Shown here: piece after piece, positions 11,212-18,644 of the stretch
How the letters are laid out: every line of letters begins with the position of its first letter
Position numbering within the stretch: the first letter of the stretch is position 1
Assembly: GCF_900128925.1 (NCBI RefSeq)
Contig: NZ_FQUJ01000011.1
Span: 44,455-108,454, forward strand
Origin: Modicisalibacter ilicicola DSM 19980
GTDB lineage: Bacteria; Pseudomonadota; Gammaproteobacteria; Pseudomonadales; Halomonadaceae
Direction of reading: 5' to 3'
DNA length: 64,000 bases
Position numbers and translations under genes: made by a program
Notes under the pieces: model-generated
Database searches by the model: none
What the model saw: only the letters and a program-made list of their open reading frames with translations
Told to the model about the DNA's origin: nothing

Positions 11212-13032
11212 CTACTGCTCCCTGAGCGGCGCGGTGCGCTCATTCAGCCAGGCCCGGGCAGACTCGCCGACCTTCGGCGCCAGGCGTTCTCGCACCTCGG
11301 CATGATAGGTATCGAGCCAGGCGATCTCCTCGTCGCCGAGCAGGGCGACGTCGATGCAGCGGGTATCGATGGGGCACAGCGTCAGCGTCTCGAACTCAAG
11401 AAACTCGCCGAAGTCGCTGCGTTCGGCGGGCCGGTTCGCCGCCAGGTTCTCGATGCGCACGCCCCATTGCCCGGGGCGATACACCCCGGGTTCGATCGAA
11501 GTGATCATCCCCGGCTGCATGGCGGTGTGTGGTGACGAGGGCGCATACCAGGCGATGACCTGGGGGCCTTCGTGAACGTTGAGGAAATACCCCACGCCAT
11601 GCCCGGTGCCGTGCCCGTAGTCGCGGCCCGAGGCCCACAGTGGCGCCCGGGCGATGGCGTCGAGCTGCGGTGCGGGAATACCCCGGGGGAAGTGCGCCCG
11701 GGACAGGGCGATGGTGCCCTTGAGCACCCGGGTGAAGTCCTCGCGTTGGGCGGCCGTGATCTCGCCGATGGGCACCACCCGGGTGATATCCGTGGTGCCG
11801 CCCGGGTACTGGCCGCCGGAGTCGATCAGCAGCAGCCCGTTACCCTCGATGACCGAATGGGCGGCCTCGGTGGCATGATAGTGGGGCAGCGCGCCATTGG
11901 CATTGAAGGCAGCGATGGTCGCGAAACTGCGCGAGACGAAGCCTTCCCGCGCGGCGCGCTCGGCGGTGATGCGTTCGTCGATGGTCAGCTCGGTGATGCG
12001 CTCTCCTTGGGCCAGGGCCTCTTCCAGCCAGGCGAAGAATTCGCACAGCGCGGCGCCATCCTCTTCCATCGCCTGTCGCACGTGAGCCAGTTCCTTTTCT
12101 TCCTTGCACCCCTTGGCCAGGGTCGAGGGCTGGTAGGCCTCGGTGATCTCAAGGGTGTCGGGCAGGGCCTGGAACAGCGCCAGGCTGAGGCGCGCCGGGT
12201 CGAGCAGCAGTCGGGCGTGCCCGGGCAACTCAGCGAGCGCATGAGCGGCGGCGTCATAATCGGCAATCGCGATGCCGTCTCGGCCAAGCGCCTCGGTCAG
12301 CGCCGCATCGAGCTTGCCCGGCGCCACGAACAGGGTGGCCCGCTCGGGGCCGACCAGCAGATGGGCGAGGAAGACCGGATTGAAGTCGACATCCGCGCCG
12401 CGCAGGTTGGTCAGCCAGGCGATGTCGTCCAGGGTCGAGACGATGTGCCAGTCGGCGCCGTGCTCGGCCATGGCCTCGCGCAGCCGCGCCAGCTTCTCCC
12501 GGCGCGAGCTTCCCGTGTAGGCGACGGGGTGCTCGAACACCGGCGCCTCGGGCAATGCCGGGCGACCGGGCCAGATGGCGTCGAGCAGATCGATGTCACC
12601 GCGCAGCGCGATACCCTTGGGGGCCAGCACCTCCTCCAGTTGCCGCGCATTGGCCAGGGAGACCACGCTGGCATCGAAGCCCAGCGTGGCACCGGCGGGA
12701 AGCTCGCCGGCGAGCCACTGCATCGGCGCCTGGGCCTGACCGGGCTGGAGTTTCATCAGCGTTATACCGCTGCCGGCGAGCTGCTCCTCCGCCTGAACCC
12801 AGTAGCGGCTATCGACCCACAGGCCGGCGCTCTGCCGGGTGACCACCAAGGTGCCCACCGAGCCATCGAAACCCGATAGCCAGGCACGCCCCTGCCAGTG
12901 CTCCGGAAGGTATTCGGAACCGTGCGGGTCCGAGGAGGGCAGCCACCAGGCGTCGATGGCCTGGGCTTGCATGGCATCGCGCAGTGCGGCGAGCCGGGCC
13001 TGGGGGGTGGCGGGATTCTCATCAAGGGACAT
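11212..13032 (-). CDS. Aminopeptidase P family protein (Xaa-Pro aminopeptidase, M24B)
   Basis: A 606-residue cytoplasmic metallopeptidase that removes N-terminal residues before proline. It has the long three-domain form: two creatinase-type N-terminal domains (about residues 10-130 and 145-290), then the pita-bread catalytic domain. Metal ligands are visible as the Asp of LLIDSGG, the Asp of G-G-T-T-D-I-T-R, the His of GTGHGVG, the Glu of TSIEPGVY and the Glu of L-E-F-E-T-L. The start at 13032 is chosen because CGGAGG lies 7 bases upstream; an in-frame ATG 39 bases earlier has no such signal. Single-gene unit, convergent with the transporter operon. Confidence 0.92.
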   Translation of the reverse strand: MSLDENPATPQARLAALRDAMQAQAIDAWWLPSSDPHGSEYLPEHWQGRAWLSGFDGSVGTLVVTRQSAGLWVDSRYWVQAEEQLAGSGITLMKLQPGQAQAPMQWLAGELPAGATLGFDASVVSLANARQLEEVLAPKGIALRGDIDLLDAIWPGRPALPEAPVFEHPVAYTGSSRREKLARLREAMAEHGADWHIVSTLDDIAWLTNLRGADVDFNPVFLAHLLVGPERATLFVAPGKLDAALTEALGRDGIAIADYDAAAHALAELPGHARLLLDPARLSLALFQALPDTLEITEAYQPSTLAKGCKEEKELAHVRQAMEEDGAALCEFFAWLEEALAQGERITELTIDERITAERAAREGFVSRSFATIAAFNANGALPHYHATEAAHSVIEGNGLLLIDSGGQYPGGTTDITRVVPIGEITAAQREDFTRVLKGTIALSRAHFPRGIPAPQLDAIARAPLWASGRDYGHGTGHGVGYFLNVHEGPQVIAWYAPSSPHTAMQPGMITSIEPGVYRPGQWGVRIENLAANRPAERSDFGEFLEFETLTLCPIDTRCIDVALLGDEEIAWLDTYHAEVRERLAPKVGESARAWLNERTAPLREQ

Positions 13033-13088
13033 CGTTCGGCCTCCGGTCGGAAGAGGGGGGAGAATGGGCATGGCAAGGAAGCCGCTCC

Positions 13089-13607
13089 TTACCGATAACG
13101 GTAATGGAGGTGTTCATCCTTGCGCGGCCCGTGGATGGTCCATTCGAGATCGAAGCCATCCTCGGTGAATGTCAGGGTGGCACGATAGCGGTCATCGCCG
13201 CACAGGTGGGCTTCTCGGGAGACGAAATCGGCATCTCGCTCGTCCTCGGCGACCACCAGGTCGAACAGCCATACCGCCGCATCGACGCCACGACGCTCGT
13301 GGGAGAGGGCGACATGCTCGGCATGAGAACGCCAGCGAAAGACGTTGTGAAAGGGCAGGGGGCGGGCTGACGAGATACCGGAGGGCTCGGGTAGCGCATC
13401 CTGCTGGAAATGCCCCGTTTCGGTGAAGGTCAGGCTGCCGTCCTCATGGCACCTGGCCTCTACCCGCCCCTGGCCCTTGCCGGACCAGCCACAGCGTGAA
13501 CCGGCACCGGAGCGGGAACGAAAAGTGACGCACGAGATGGATGACAAGCACGCCGTTAGTTGTAAAATGCGCGCCGTCGCTTCCACATTCACTGGTTGAT
13601 CCGTCAT
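13089..13607 (-). CDS. DUF6314-like protein
   Basis: A 172-residue protein. From about residue 25 it fits the DUF6314 pattern: a short N-terminal strand pair, a G-x-G-rich turn, T-F-T-E-T-G-H-F near 60-67, a V-W-L-F-D-L strand, then H-L-C-G-D-D-R-Y and a final GP-K motif. No function is known. The first 24 residues look less conserved, and the ATG shares the sequence CATG with the divergent transporter start, so the true start may be further in (no internal ATG or GTG is obvious). Its promoter would have to lie inside the transporter gene. Confidence 0.55.
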   Translation of the reverse strand: MTDQPVNVEATARILQLTACLSSISCVTFRSRSGAGSRCGWSGKGQGRVEARCHEDGSLTFTETGHFQQDALPEPSGISSARPLPFHNVFRWRSHAEHVALSHERRGVDAAVWLFDLVVAEDERDADFVSREAHLCGDDRYRATLTFTEDGFDLEWTIHGPRKDEHLHYRYR

Positions 13608-14487
13608 GTCCTACCTGATTGGTGTCACGGCCCTATGGGCCTTCTCGTTCTCCCTGATCGGCGCCTATCTCGCCGGCCAGGTCGATAGCTATTTCGCGGT
13701 GCTGGTGCGTATCGTGCTGGCCAGCATGCTGTTCCTGCCGTTCCTGCGGCCGTCGGCGCTCTCCAATGGCATGAAGCTGGCCATGATGTGCATCGGGGCG
13801 ATCCAGCTCGGGCTGATGTACATCTTCTTCTATCAGTCCTTCCTGCTGCTGTCGGTGCCCGAGGTGCTGCTCTTCACCATCTTCACGCCGCTCTACGTGA
13901 CCCTGCTCGACGATGCCATGGTCAAGCGCTTCTCGCCATTCTACCTGCTCACGGCAGCCCTTGCCGTGCTGGGGGCCGCGGTCATTCGCTACCAGGGCAT
14001 CAGCAGCGATTTCTGGCTGGGCTTCCTGGTGGTCCAGGGCGCCAACCTGTGCTTTGCCATTGGTCAGGTGGCCTATCGGCATCTGGCCAATGGCCTGCCG
14101 CGCGACCTGCCCCAGCGTAGCGTGTTCGGCTGGTTCTACCTCGGGGCGCTGGCCCTGGTCGTCATCGCCTTCGCCATCTTCGGCTCCACCGAGAAGCTGC
14201 CCACCAGCGGCGTGCAGTGGGGCGTGCTGGGCTGGCTGGGGCTGGTTGCCTCGGGGCTGGGCTACTTCCTGTGGAACAAGGGGGCGACCCAGGTCGATGC
14301 AGGCGCCCTGGCGATCATGAACAATGCGCTCATTCCTGCCGGGCTGCTGGTCAACCTGCTGATCTGGAACCGGGATGCGGACCTCGTGCGCCTGGCCTTG
14401 GGTGGTGCGATCATCGTCGCCTCGTTGCTGGTCAACGAATGGTGGGCGCGGCGTCGCGAACAGCGTCGCTCGGCTGCCGTGGCCTGA
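13606..14487 (+). CDS. EamA/DMT family transporter
   Basis: A 293-residue inner-membrane protein with ten hydrophobic segments arranged as two EamA repeats (about residues 1-135 and 145-280), typical of the drug/metabolite transporter superfamily. Many members export amino acids, amines or carboxylates; the substrate cannot be read from the sequence. The proposed ATG overlaps the divergent start of the DUF6314-like gene within the palindrome CATG, and no good ribosome-binding site precedes it. The protein is complete at this start: the first membrane helix begins at once. Confidence 0.88.
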   Translation: MSYLIGVTALWAFSFSLIGAYLAGQVDSYFAVLVRIVLASMLFLPFLRPSALSNGMKLAMMCIGAIQLGLMYIFFYQSFLLLSVPEVLLFTIFTPLYVTLLDDAMVKRFSPFYLLTAALAVLGAAVIRYQGISSDFWLGFLVVQGANLCFAIGQVAYRHLANGLPRDLPQRSVFGWFYLGALALVVIAFAIFGSTEKLPTSGVQWGVLGWLGLVASGLGYFLWNKGATQVDAGALAIMNNALIPAGLLVNLLIWNRDADLVRLALGGAIIVASLLVNEWWARRREQRRSAAVA

Positions 14488-14501
14488 GTCGCCGGCCCCG
14501 G

Positions 14502-15494
14502 TCAGTGATTGGTCGTCGGTCGTGGCGGTGGCAGGGGAATCCGATGCGGCCAGTCGTTCCCGACCACGAACAGTCGCTGCCAGCGCTCGTCGGCGTGCTT
14601 GAGTATCAGTTGCCTAGGCGAGCGACGCTGAGCGAAATGCCGGTCCAGGGCGCCGGTCAGGCTCTCCAGGTCGATCAGGTCGGCGTCGACCGGCGGCGCC
14701 AGCCAGTGAGGCTTGTCGAGAAAGGCGCCTCGTGTCGTGTGGATGCTCTCGATCCGCTCACGGAAGCTTGGCCATCGGGAAAGGGCCAGCCAGTCACCGA
14801 AAAGTGCCCCGGGAGCGATCTCTCGCGGTGCCGGAAGCGGTGATTCGCAGGACCAGGGACGAAACAGCAGACCGAGCAGGGCCAGCCGAGGCGTCAACGG
14901 TGGCGCATCGAAGGGCGCCAGCGCCTCGGCCGCCTCGGGACGCAAGGCCAGCGACAGCTGATGATCGATGGCGTGCTGGCGCTTGATGGCCAGCGAGTCG
15001 GCACAACCCGGGCCGATCCAGCGCGCTTGGCTATCCGGTGTCTCCGGCCCCTGGGGCAGGCCGAGGTAATACTTGATCGCCAGTTCCAGATGCACCGGCT
15101 GCGCGTCGCGCCGGTGGCGATACAGCAGATCGAGTTCGCCAAGAGTGCGCTTGGTGTCGCGGATGGTCAGGTTGTGCGCCAGCAGGCGCGTATCCGGGGC
15201 CTGATCCAGCAGGAAGTGCCAGAGTCGTTCGTGATAGAGGCCCAGGCGATTGACGAGACTCGGCCCCACCCGTGCCTCGATCGTCTGAGGGGCTTGTTCG
15301 AAGCCTTGCAGCCAGGCTCGGCGCCGCTGAGGGTCTTCCAGACCCAGCTCACCCAGGGAAGGGCGTCCGGCGAAGGGCGTGGTCAACAGATCAGGCGCAT
15401 GCAGCAGCCAGGCGAGGTCTCTCACCAGCGGGTGGCGTAGCCCGGCCAGATCGGCGGTCATGACGTCGAGCGAAGCGGTTGGCGGCAAGGGCAT
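14502..15494 (-). CDS. DUF1853 family protein
   Basis: A 330-residue protein of the DUF1853 family, of unknown function. Supporting features are the N-terminal motif H-P-L-V-R-D-L-A-W-L-L followed by a P-D-L-L segment, and a basic, aromatic-rich middle (A-I-K-Y-Y-L-G, about residues 160-166) that recalls a nuclease-like fold; no catalytic set is proven. The open frame continues upstream to 15662 but would run across the previous gene's 3' end, so the ATG at 15494 (or 15461) is preferred. It is the last gene of a minus-strand group of four uncharacterised genes. Confidence 0.78.
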   Translation of the reverse strand: MPLPPTASLDVMTADLAGLRHPLVRDLAWLLHAPDLLTTPFAGRPSLGELGLEDPQRRRAWLQGFEQAPQTIEARVGPSLVNRLGLYHERLWHFLLDQAPDTRLLAHNLTIRDTKRTLGELDLLYRHRRDAQPVHLELAIKYYLGLPQGPETPDSQARWIGPGCADSLAIKRQHAIDHQLSLALRPEAAEALAPFDAPPLTPRLALLGLLFRPWSCESPLPAPREIAPGALFGDWLALSRWPSFRERIESIHTTRGAFLDKPHWLAPPVDADLIDLESLTGALDRHFAQRRSPRQLILKHADERWQRLFVVGNDWPHRIPLPPPRPTTNH

Positions 15495-15561
15495 CTGCAG
15501 TTCATCGGTAAGGACTCTTCGCAGTGTCTGCAAGTGGCCAGGGCATTTCAAATGGCTAAGC

Positions 15562-16026
15562 CTAGTCGGCGACGAAGGCCAGTAAACGCCCCGCCACCAG
15601 AATGCCAGGCCACAGCAACAATGAGAGGCCCCCGGCCAACCGGCGACGACGTGGCGAGGCATGCTCGACTCCCGGGCCGAGATTGAAGAGCAGGGCGTTG
15701 CCCAGCGCCAAGGCGATCAGGCCGAGCTTGAACACGAAAAGGGGCTCGCTCGCATATTCCGTGGCGCGGCTGGCGAACAGCAGAGCGCCCGTCACGAGTG
15801 CCAGAAGCAGGCCACCGATCGCCACGCGCTGCAGCAGGCGGGTCAAGGGCAGCAGGGGTAGCCCGCGTGCCCAACCCAGCAGACGCAGGTCGAGGGGCAC
15901 GATGGCACCGACCAGCAGGGCGATCCCCAGCACATGCAGGGTATTGACGGCGGCGTAGCCCCAGCGCGAGAAGCGCAACCACATCGCCGGCGGAGATTGC
16001 TCCAGCAGCGCCAGCAGCGCCTCCAT
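15562..16026 (-). CDS. Four-helix membrane protein, DUF6644-like
   Basis: A 154-residue inner-membrane protein with four hydrophobic segments (about 26-48, 62-85, 95-112, 130-150). The N-terminal pattern (L-L-A-L-L-E-Q-S-P, then V-N-T-L-H-V-L-G-I-A-L-L-V-G and P-L-D-L-R-L-L-G) fits DUF6644. It starts 9 bases after the DUF6152 gene; members of these two families are often neighbours. The histidine in the second helix region could bind heme or a metal, a guess. Function unknown. Confidence 0.7.
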   Translation of the reverse strand: MEALLALLEQSPPAMWLRFSRWGYAAVNTLHVLGIALLVGAIVPLDLRLLGWARGLPLLPLTRLLQRVAIGGLLLALVTGALLFASRATEYASEPLFVFKLGLIALALGNALLFNLGPGVEHASPRRRRLAGGLSLLLWPGILVAGRLLAFVAD

Positions 16027-16035
16027 GGCGTCGGC

Positions 16036-16416
16036 TCAGAGGCGATCGGGATAAAGGGTGTATTCGCGATCCTCGATCCATAGCCGCTCGACCTTGAGCA
16101 GCTTGCGGTCCGGGTCCGTGGCGCGTTCTCCGGAAACGGTGATCTCCACCCCCTCGGCCAGGTCGCCCTTCTTCAGTCCCGCCCGCTCGTTGCGCCAGGG
16201 CTGGCCGACTTCCACGGTCCAGGATGTACCTTCCACATCCAGGGTGAGCTCTCCGTGGGGGTTGCCGAGCCGTACCGCGGTGATGACGCCGGTCAACTCG
16301 ATGTTCTCGCCGCTGGTCCAGCTCCAGCCGTGGTGGGCGAGTGCCATGCCGGCCCCTTGACTGGCGATGAGAAGGCAAAGACCGATCAGCAGGAAAAAAC
16401 GTCGTACAGGTTTCAT
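16036..16416 (-). CDS. Exported DUF6152 family protein
   Basis: A 126-residue protein with a signal peptide (basic MKPVRR, hydrophobic core to about residue 22, cleavage likely after M-A-L-A). The mature part starts with H-H-G-W-S, the hallmark of DUF6152, followed by an L-T-G-V-I-T strand, N-P-H-G and a W-x-V-E-V strand, suggesting a small periplasmic beta-barrel. It sits 3 bases after the DUF427 gene stop and 9 before the DUF6644 gene, so the three are co-transcribed. The two leading histidines could bind a metal (inference). Confidence 0.75.
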   Translation of the reverse strand: MKPVRRFFLLIGLCLLIASQGAGMALAHHGWSWTSGENIELTGVITAVRLGNPHGELTLDVEGTSWTVEVGQPWRNERAGLKKGDLAEGVEITVSGERATDPDRKLLKVERLWIEDREYTLYPDRL

Positions 16417-16419
16417 GGG

Positions 16420-16791
16420 TCAGGCCTCGTGTGATGCCCAGTCTAGCTCTTCTTCCACCAGGCGCGTATCGAAGGCCAGATGACCTTTGATCGCGGTCAT
16501 GGCCTCGAAGGGTCGTTCGTAGCTCCAGGCGATGTCCTTCAGGGTCGCGTCGTCCCGCTCGAGAGAGAAGTAGGTCGTGTCGCCCTTGAAGGGGCAGTGG
16601 GTGACCGTCGATGACCTGGTGAGCCGCTGCAGATCCACATCCTCGCGGGGGAGATATTGCCGGGGCGGGTAATCTGTCTCCCGCAGCTCGATGGCATTGT
16701 GACTATCGGCGATCACCTGCCCGCCAGCCCAGATACGCACGCGTCGGTGATGGGGATGCAGGCTGATACGGCCAGCAGGATCGTGAATCAT
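16420..16791 (-). CDS. DUF427 domain protein
   Basis: A 123-residue cytoplasmic protein of the DUF427 family: R-V-R-I-W-A-G-G-Q-V-I-A-D-S near the start, then P-R-Q-Y-L-P-R-E-D-V, the motif H-C-P-F-K-G-D-T-T-Y-F-S, and W-S-Y-E-R-P-F-E-A. The family folds as a small beta-barrel; its biochemical role is unsettled. It is first in the minus-strand group with DUF6152, DUF6644 and DUF1853. The region just upstream (16.8-17.35 kb) is decayed DNA, so its promoter may be new or displaced. Confidence 0.85.
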   Translation of the reverse strand: MIHDPAGRISLHPHHRRVRIWAGGQVIADSHNAIELRETDYPPRQYLPREDVDLQRLTRSSTVTHCPFKGDTTYFSLERDDATLKDIAWSYERPFEAMTAIKGHLAFDTRLVEEELDWASHEA

Positions 16792-16872
16792 CGGGAAGCT
16801 CCGCGGCGGCTTTACGTCTACCTAAATATAGCAGCCAGTAAGATGCCACCAAGCGGGAAGTCTGCCCTGGGC

Positions 16873-17117
16873 TTAAACATCATCAATGGGCTCGATAACG
16901 ATAGTCTTGTCGAAGCGTTTGAAATCCTTGAAGTTATGGGTCGGTAGGCACGGAATATCACAAGCAAGCAAAGTTGCTACGATATTGGCGTCGTGGACCT
17001 GCTTGCCGCCGATAGGGAAATTATTCATTAGCTCGATCAACTGGTTGGTGACGGCGTCGGTATCGTCGGCAATATGTTGGTATCGACAAACAGTGGCTTA
17101 GCGCCCGTCGTCTCCAT
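16873..17117 (-). pseudogene. Decayed PIN-domain (VapC-like) toxin with internal deletion
   Basis: The reading from 17117 gives a PIN-domain start (K-P-L-F-V-D-T-N-I-L) and then leaves frame. A second frame ending at 16873 gives the C-terminal part of the same fold (G-G-K-Q-V-H-D-A-N-I-V-A-T-L-L, then T-H-N-F-K-D-F). The two parts span only about 81 codons against the usual 130-140, so some 50-60 codons from the middle are gone along with the frame, including the expected second acidic residue. The ATG overlaps the end of an antitoxin-like frame, as in intact vapBC-type pairs. Confidence 0.75.
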
Positions 17118-17259
17118 ACATATCCTCCCTGCGCAGGCTTAACCCTTCCGGCCAAGGACCGGGATCATCCACCGGAAAATCCAGTGTTTCCGGCTTGCGG
17201 GCGCTTTCCTCCAGGCGCGCCGTGCGCTCTCTAAGGAAGTCCACGAAATCCAGAGCATC
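17098..17259 (-). pseudogene. 3' remnant of the antitoxin gene paired with the PIN toxin
   Basis: An open frame of 53 codons ending at 17098 reads D-A-L-D-F-V-D-F-L-R-E-R, a charged linker, then W-P-E-G-L-S-L-R-R-E-D-M-Y, which looks like the C-terminal half of a small antitoxin. It overlaps the toxin start by 20 bases, the standard layout of such operons. Its own start and DNA-binding half are missing: upstream the frame joins an unrelated membrane-protein stub. Toxin and antitoxin are both broken, so the module should be inactive. Confidence 0.6.
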
Positions 17260-17351
17260 GCCGTTATCATGAGGATGCGCAGATGCAGAATGTCCCGCAT
17301 CAGATACGACAGCAGGTGTAGGGCGTTGGCAAGGTAAATCAAGGCGTCCAT
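17260..17351 (-). pseudogene. N-terminal stub of an inner-membrane protein
   Basis: From an ATG at 17351 the frame reads a hydrophobic start with L-A-N-A-L-H-L-L-S-Y-L-M-R-D-I-L-H-L-R-I-L, the N-terminal pattern of a family of short membrane proteins related to Popeye-type domains. After about 30 codons the pattern ends at the antitoxin remnant; the rest of the 70-codon open frame is out-of-frame antitoxin sequence. A deletion that joined the two genes is the simplest explanation. Confidence 0.5.
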
Positions 17352-17434
17352 GGTGGTTTCACGTCATCGTCAGGGGCTTCGCGTCGATACTCTCGGCGCG
17401 ATCCAAATAGTCCGGGGTATTCTTCGATAAAGCT

Positions 17435-17458
17435 CCCGGCACCATGAAGGGTGCCGGG
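17435..17458 (-). terminator. Hairpin downstream of the TPR remnant
   Basis: CCCGGCACC and GGTGCCGGG form a perfect 9-bp stem with a six-base loop, 114 bases after the stop of the minus-strand TPR remnant. On the minus strand it is followed by AGCTTTAT, a weak T-rich end. It is probably the original terminator of the TPR gene. Confidence 0.5.
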
Positions 17459-17571
17459 GGCAGGTCCGCTATGGGGATGAACCCGATGACGACGATAAAT
17501 GGCAGGCGTTGGAGGCAGCGTGGTGATCAGCGTGGAATTTTTGGCGATTGGGTATCACGACCCTGATCCGA

Positions 17572-18102
17572 TCACAGCCGATCCAGCGCCAGCAAGGCGT
17601 TATCCCCAAGCCATACCCGACGAAACTCCCGCTCGGTCTGCCTGGCGGAGGCGTCGCCGGCCTGTCGCTGTGCCTGCAGCAATCCCCAGAGCGCCCAGCC
17701 GTTCTTCGGCTGTTGCGCGAGCGCCTGGCGGAAGGTGGCGATCGCCTCTTCGGCGCGGCCGTCCTGAAGCTGCACCGCGCCGAGGGTCTGGCGGACCGGG
17801 TAGTACCAGTAAGGCGGCTCCATGTAGGCGATGGCGTCTTCCAGGGCAATCGCCTCCTGCAAATGATGCTCGGCGGCGGGATAATCCTGCCTGGCCTGTT
17901 CGACTCGTGCTTCGACGATATGCTTGGCGATCTCGAGCAGGGTGCGCGCCGGGACATACTGAGCTTCTAACCCGTCCAGGTCGGCGTTGTTGTAAAGCTC
18001 GTTCAAGGCCGTCGCTTCCGACAGCGCCTCGTCGATCCGGCCCAACCGGGCTGAGGCCACGCCGCGGGCGTAGTGCCAGTAGCCCTTGACGAAGGGGAAG
18101 CG
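17572..18102 (-). pseudogene. 5'-truncated TPR-repeat protein
   Basis: The last ~175 codons of a tetratricopeptide-repeat protein are intact, from F-P-F-V-K-G-Y-W-H-Y-A-R-G-V-A through P-P-Y-W-Y-Y-P-V-R-Q-T-L-G and a final TPR pair, to a normal stop. Upstream of about 18102 the frame stays open to 18543 by chance, but that part is the antisense of a hydrolase fragment and carries no TPR pattern. The gene has therefore lost its whole 5' half. Full-length relatives have a longer N-terminal region; its function here is gone or reduced. Confidence 0.75.
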
Positions 18103-18110
18103 CTCGCCGG

Positions 18111-18486
18111 GATCGGCTGGGGCCAGGACAACCCGGCCTATCGGCAGGTCTTTTCCTCGACCTTCCTTCCCAGCGCCACCTTCGACGAACTCCAGTGGTT
18201 CAACGAGTTTCAGCGGCGTACCACCTCGCCGGAGAACGCGGTACGCTTCCTGTCGGCATTCGGAGATATCGACGTGCGCCATCGACTCGCCCTGGTGCAC
18301 GTACCCACGCTGGTCATTCACTCGCAACGAGACGGGCGCATTCCGATCGACTCGGCCCGAAAGATTGCCGCTGCCATCCCCGATGCGCAGTTCATGAGCC
18401 TGGAGAGCGATGGGCATCTGCTGCTGGGTCGCGAACCCGCCGCCCGGGAATTCGTCGAGGCGGTAAGGCGATTCGTGGCGAGTTGA
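18111..18486 (+). pseudogene. 5'-truncated alpha/beta hydrolase
   Basis: The C-terminal ~125 residues of an alpha/beta hydrolase are clear: N-P-A-Y-R-Q-V-F-S-S-T-F, N-E-F-Q-R-R-T-T-S-P-E-N-A, the strand V-P-T-L-V-I-H-S-Q-R-D (with the acid Asp) and the catalytic-histidine region S-D-G-H-L-L-L. The nucleophile elbow and everything before it are missing. In many relatives this domain follows an N-terminal DNA-binding or sensor domain. It stands back-to-back with the truncated TPR gene, and both are cut within about 10 bases of each other. Confidence 0.75.
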
Positions 18487-18584
18487 ACGAGATGCCACGA
18501 GCCGCGGCTCGGCGTGCAGGATGCCGGGGCGCAAGCCTGACAAACGGCTGAGCGATGGCGTCAGGCGTCCGACAGCGATGCAGT

Positions 18585-18614
18585 TTGCCCCGCCTTCGAG
18601 TCAGCCCGCATAAT
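18585..18614 (+). promoter_or_regulatory. Possible sigma-70 promoter of nadK
   Basis: TTGCCC (18585-18590) and CATAAT (18609-18614) are 18 bases apart and lie 30 bases before the nadK start. Both hexamers are close to consensus. Confidence 0.45.
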
Positions 18615-18644
18615 AACGACTCGCGACATGGCAGTGGAGCGCCC

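Noticed and set aside
17139-17351. A 70-residue membrane protein as an intact gene
   Set aside because: Only about the first 30 codons look like a known membrane-protein start; the rest is out-of-frame antitoxin sequence.
17572-18543. A 323-residue TPR protein with a novel N-terminal half
   Set aside because: The first ~147 codons are antisense to a clear hydrolase fragment and show no TPR pattern, so the protein is treated as a 5'-truncated remnant.
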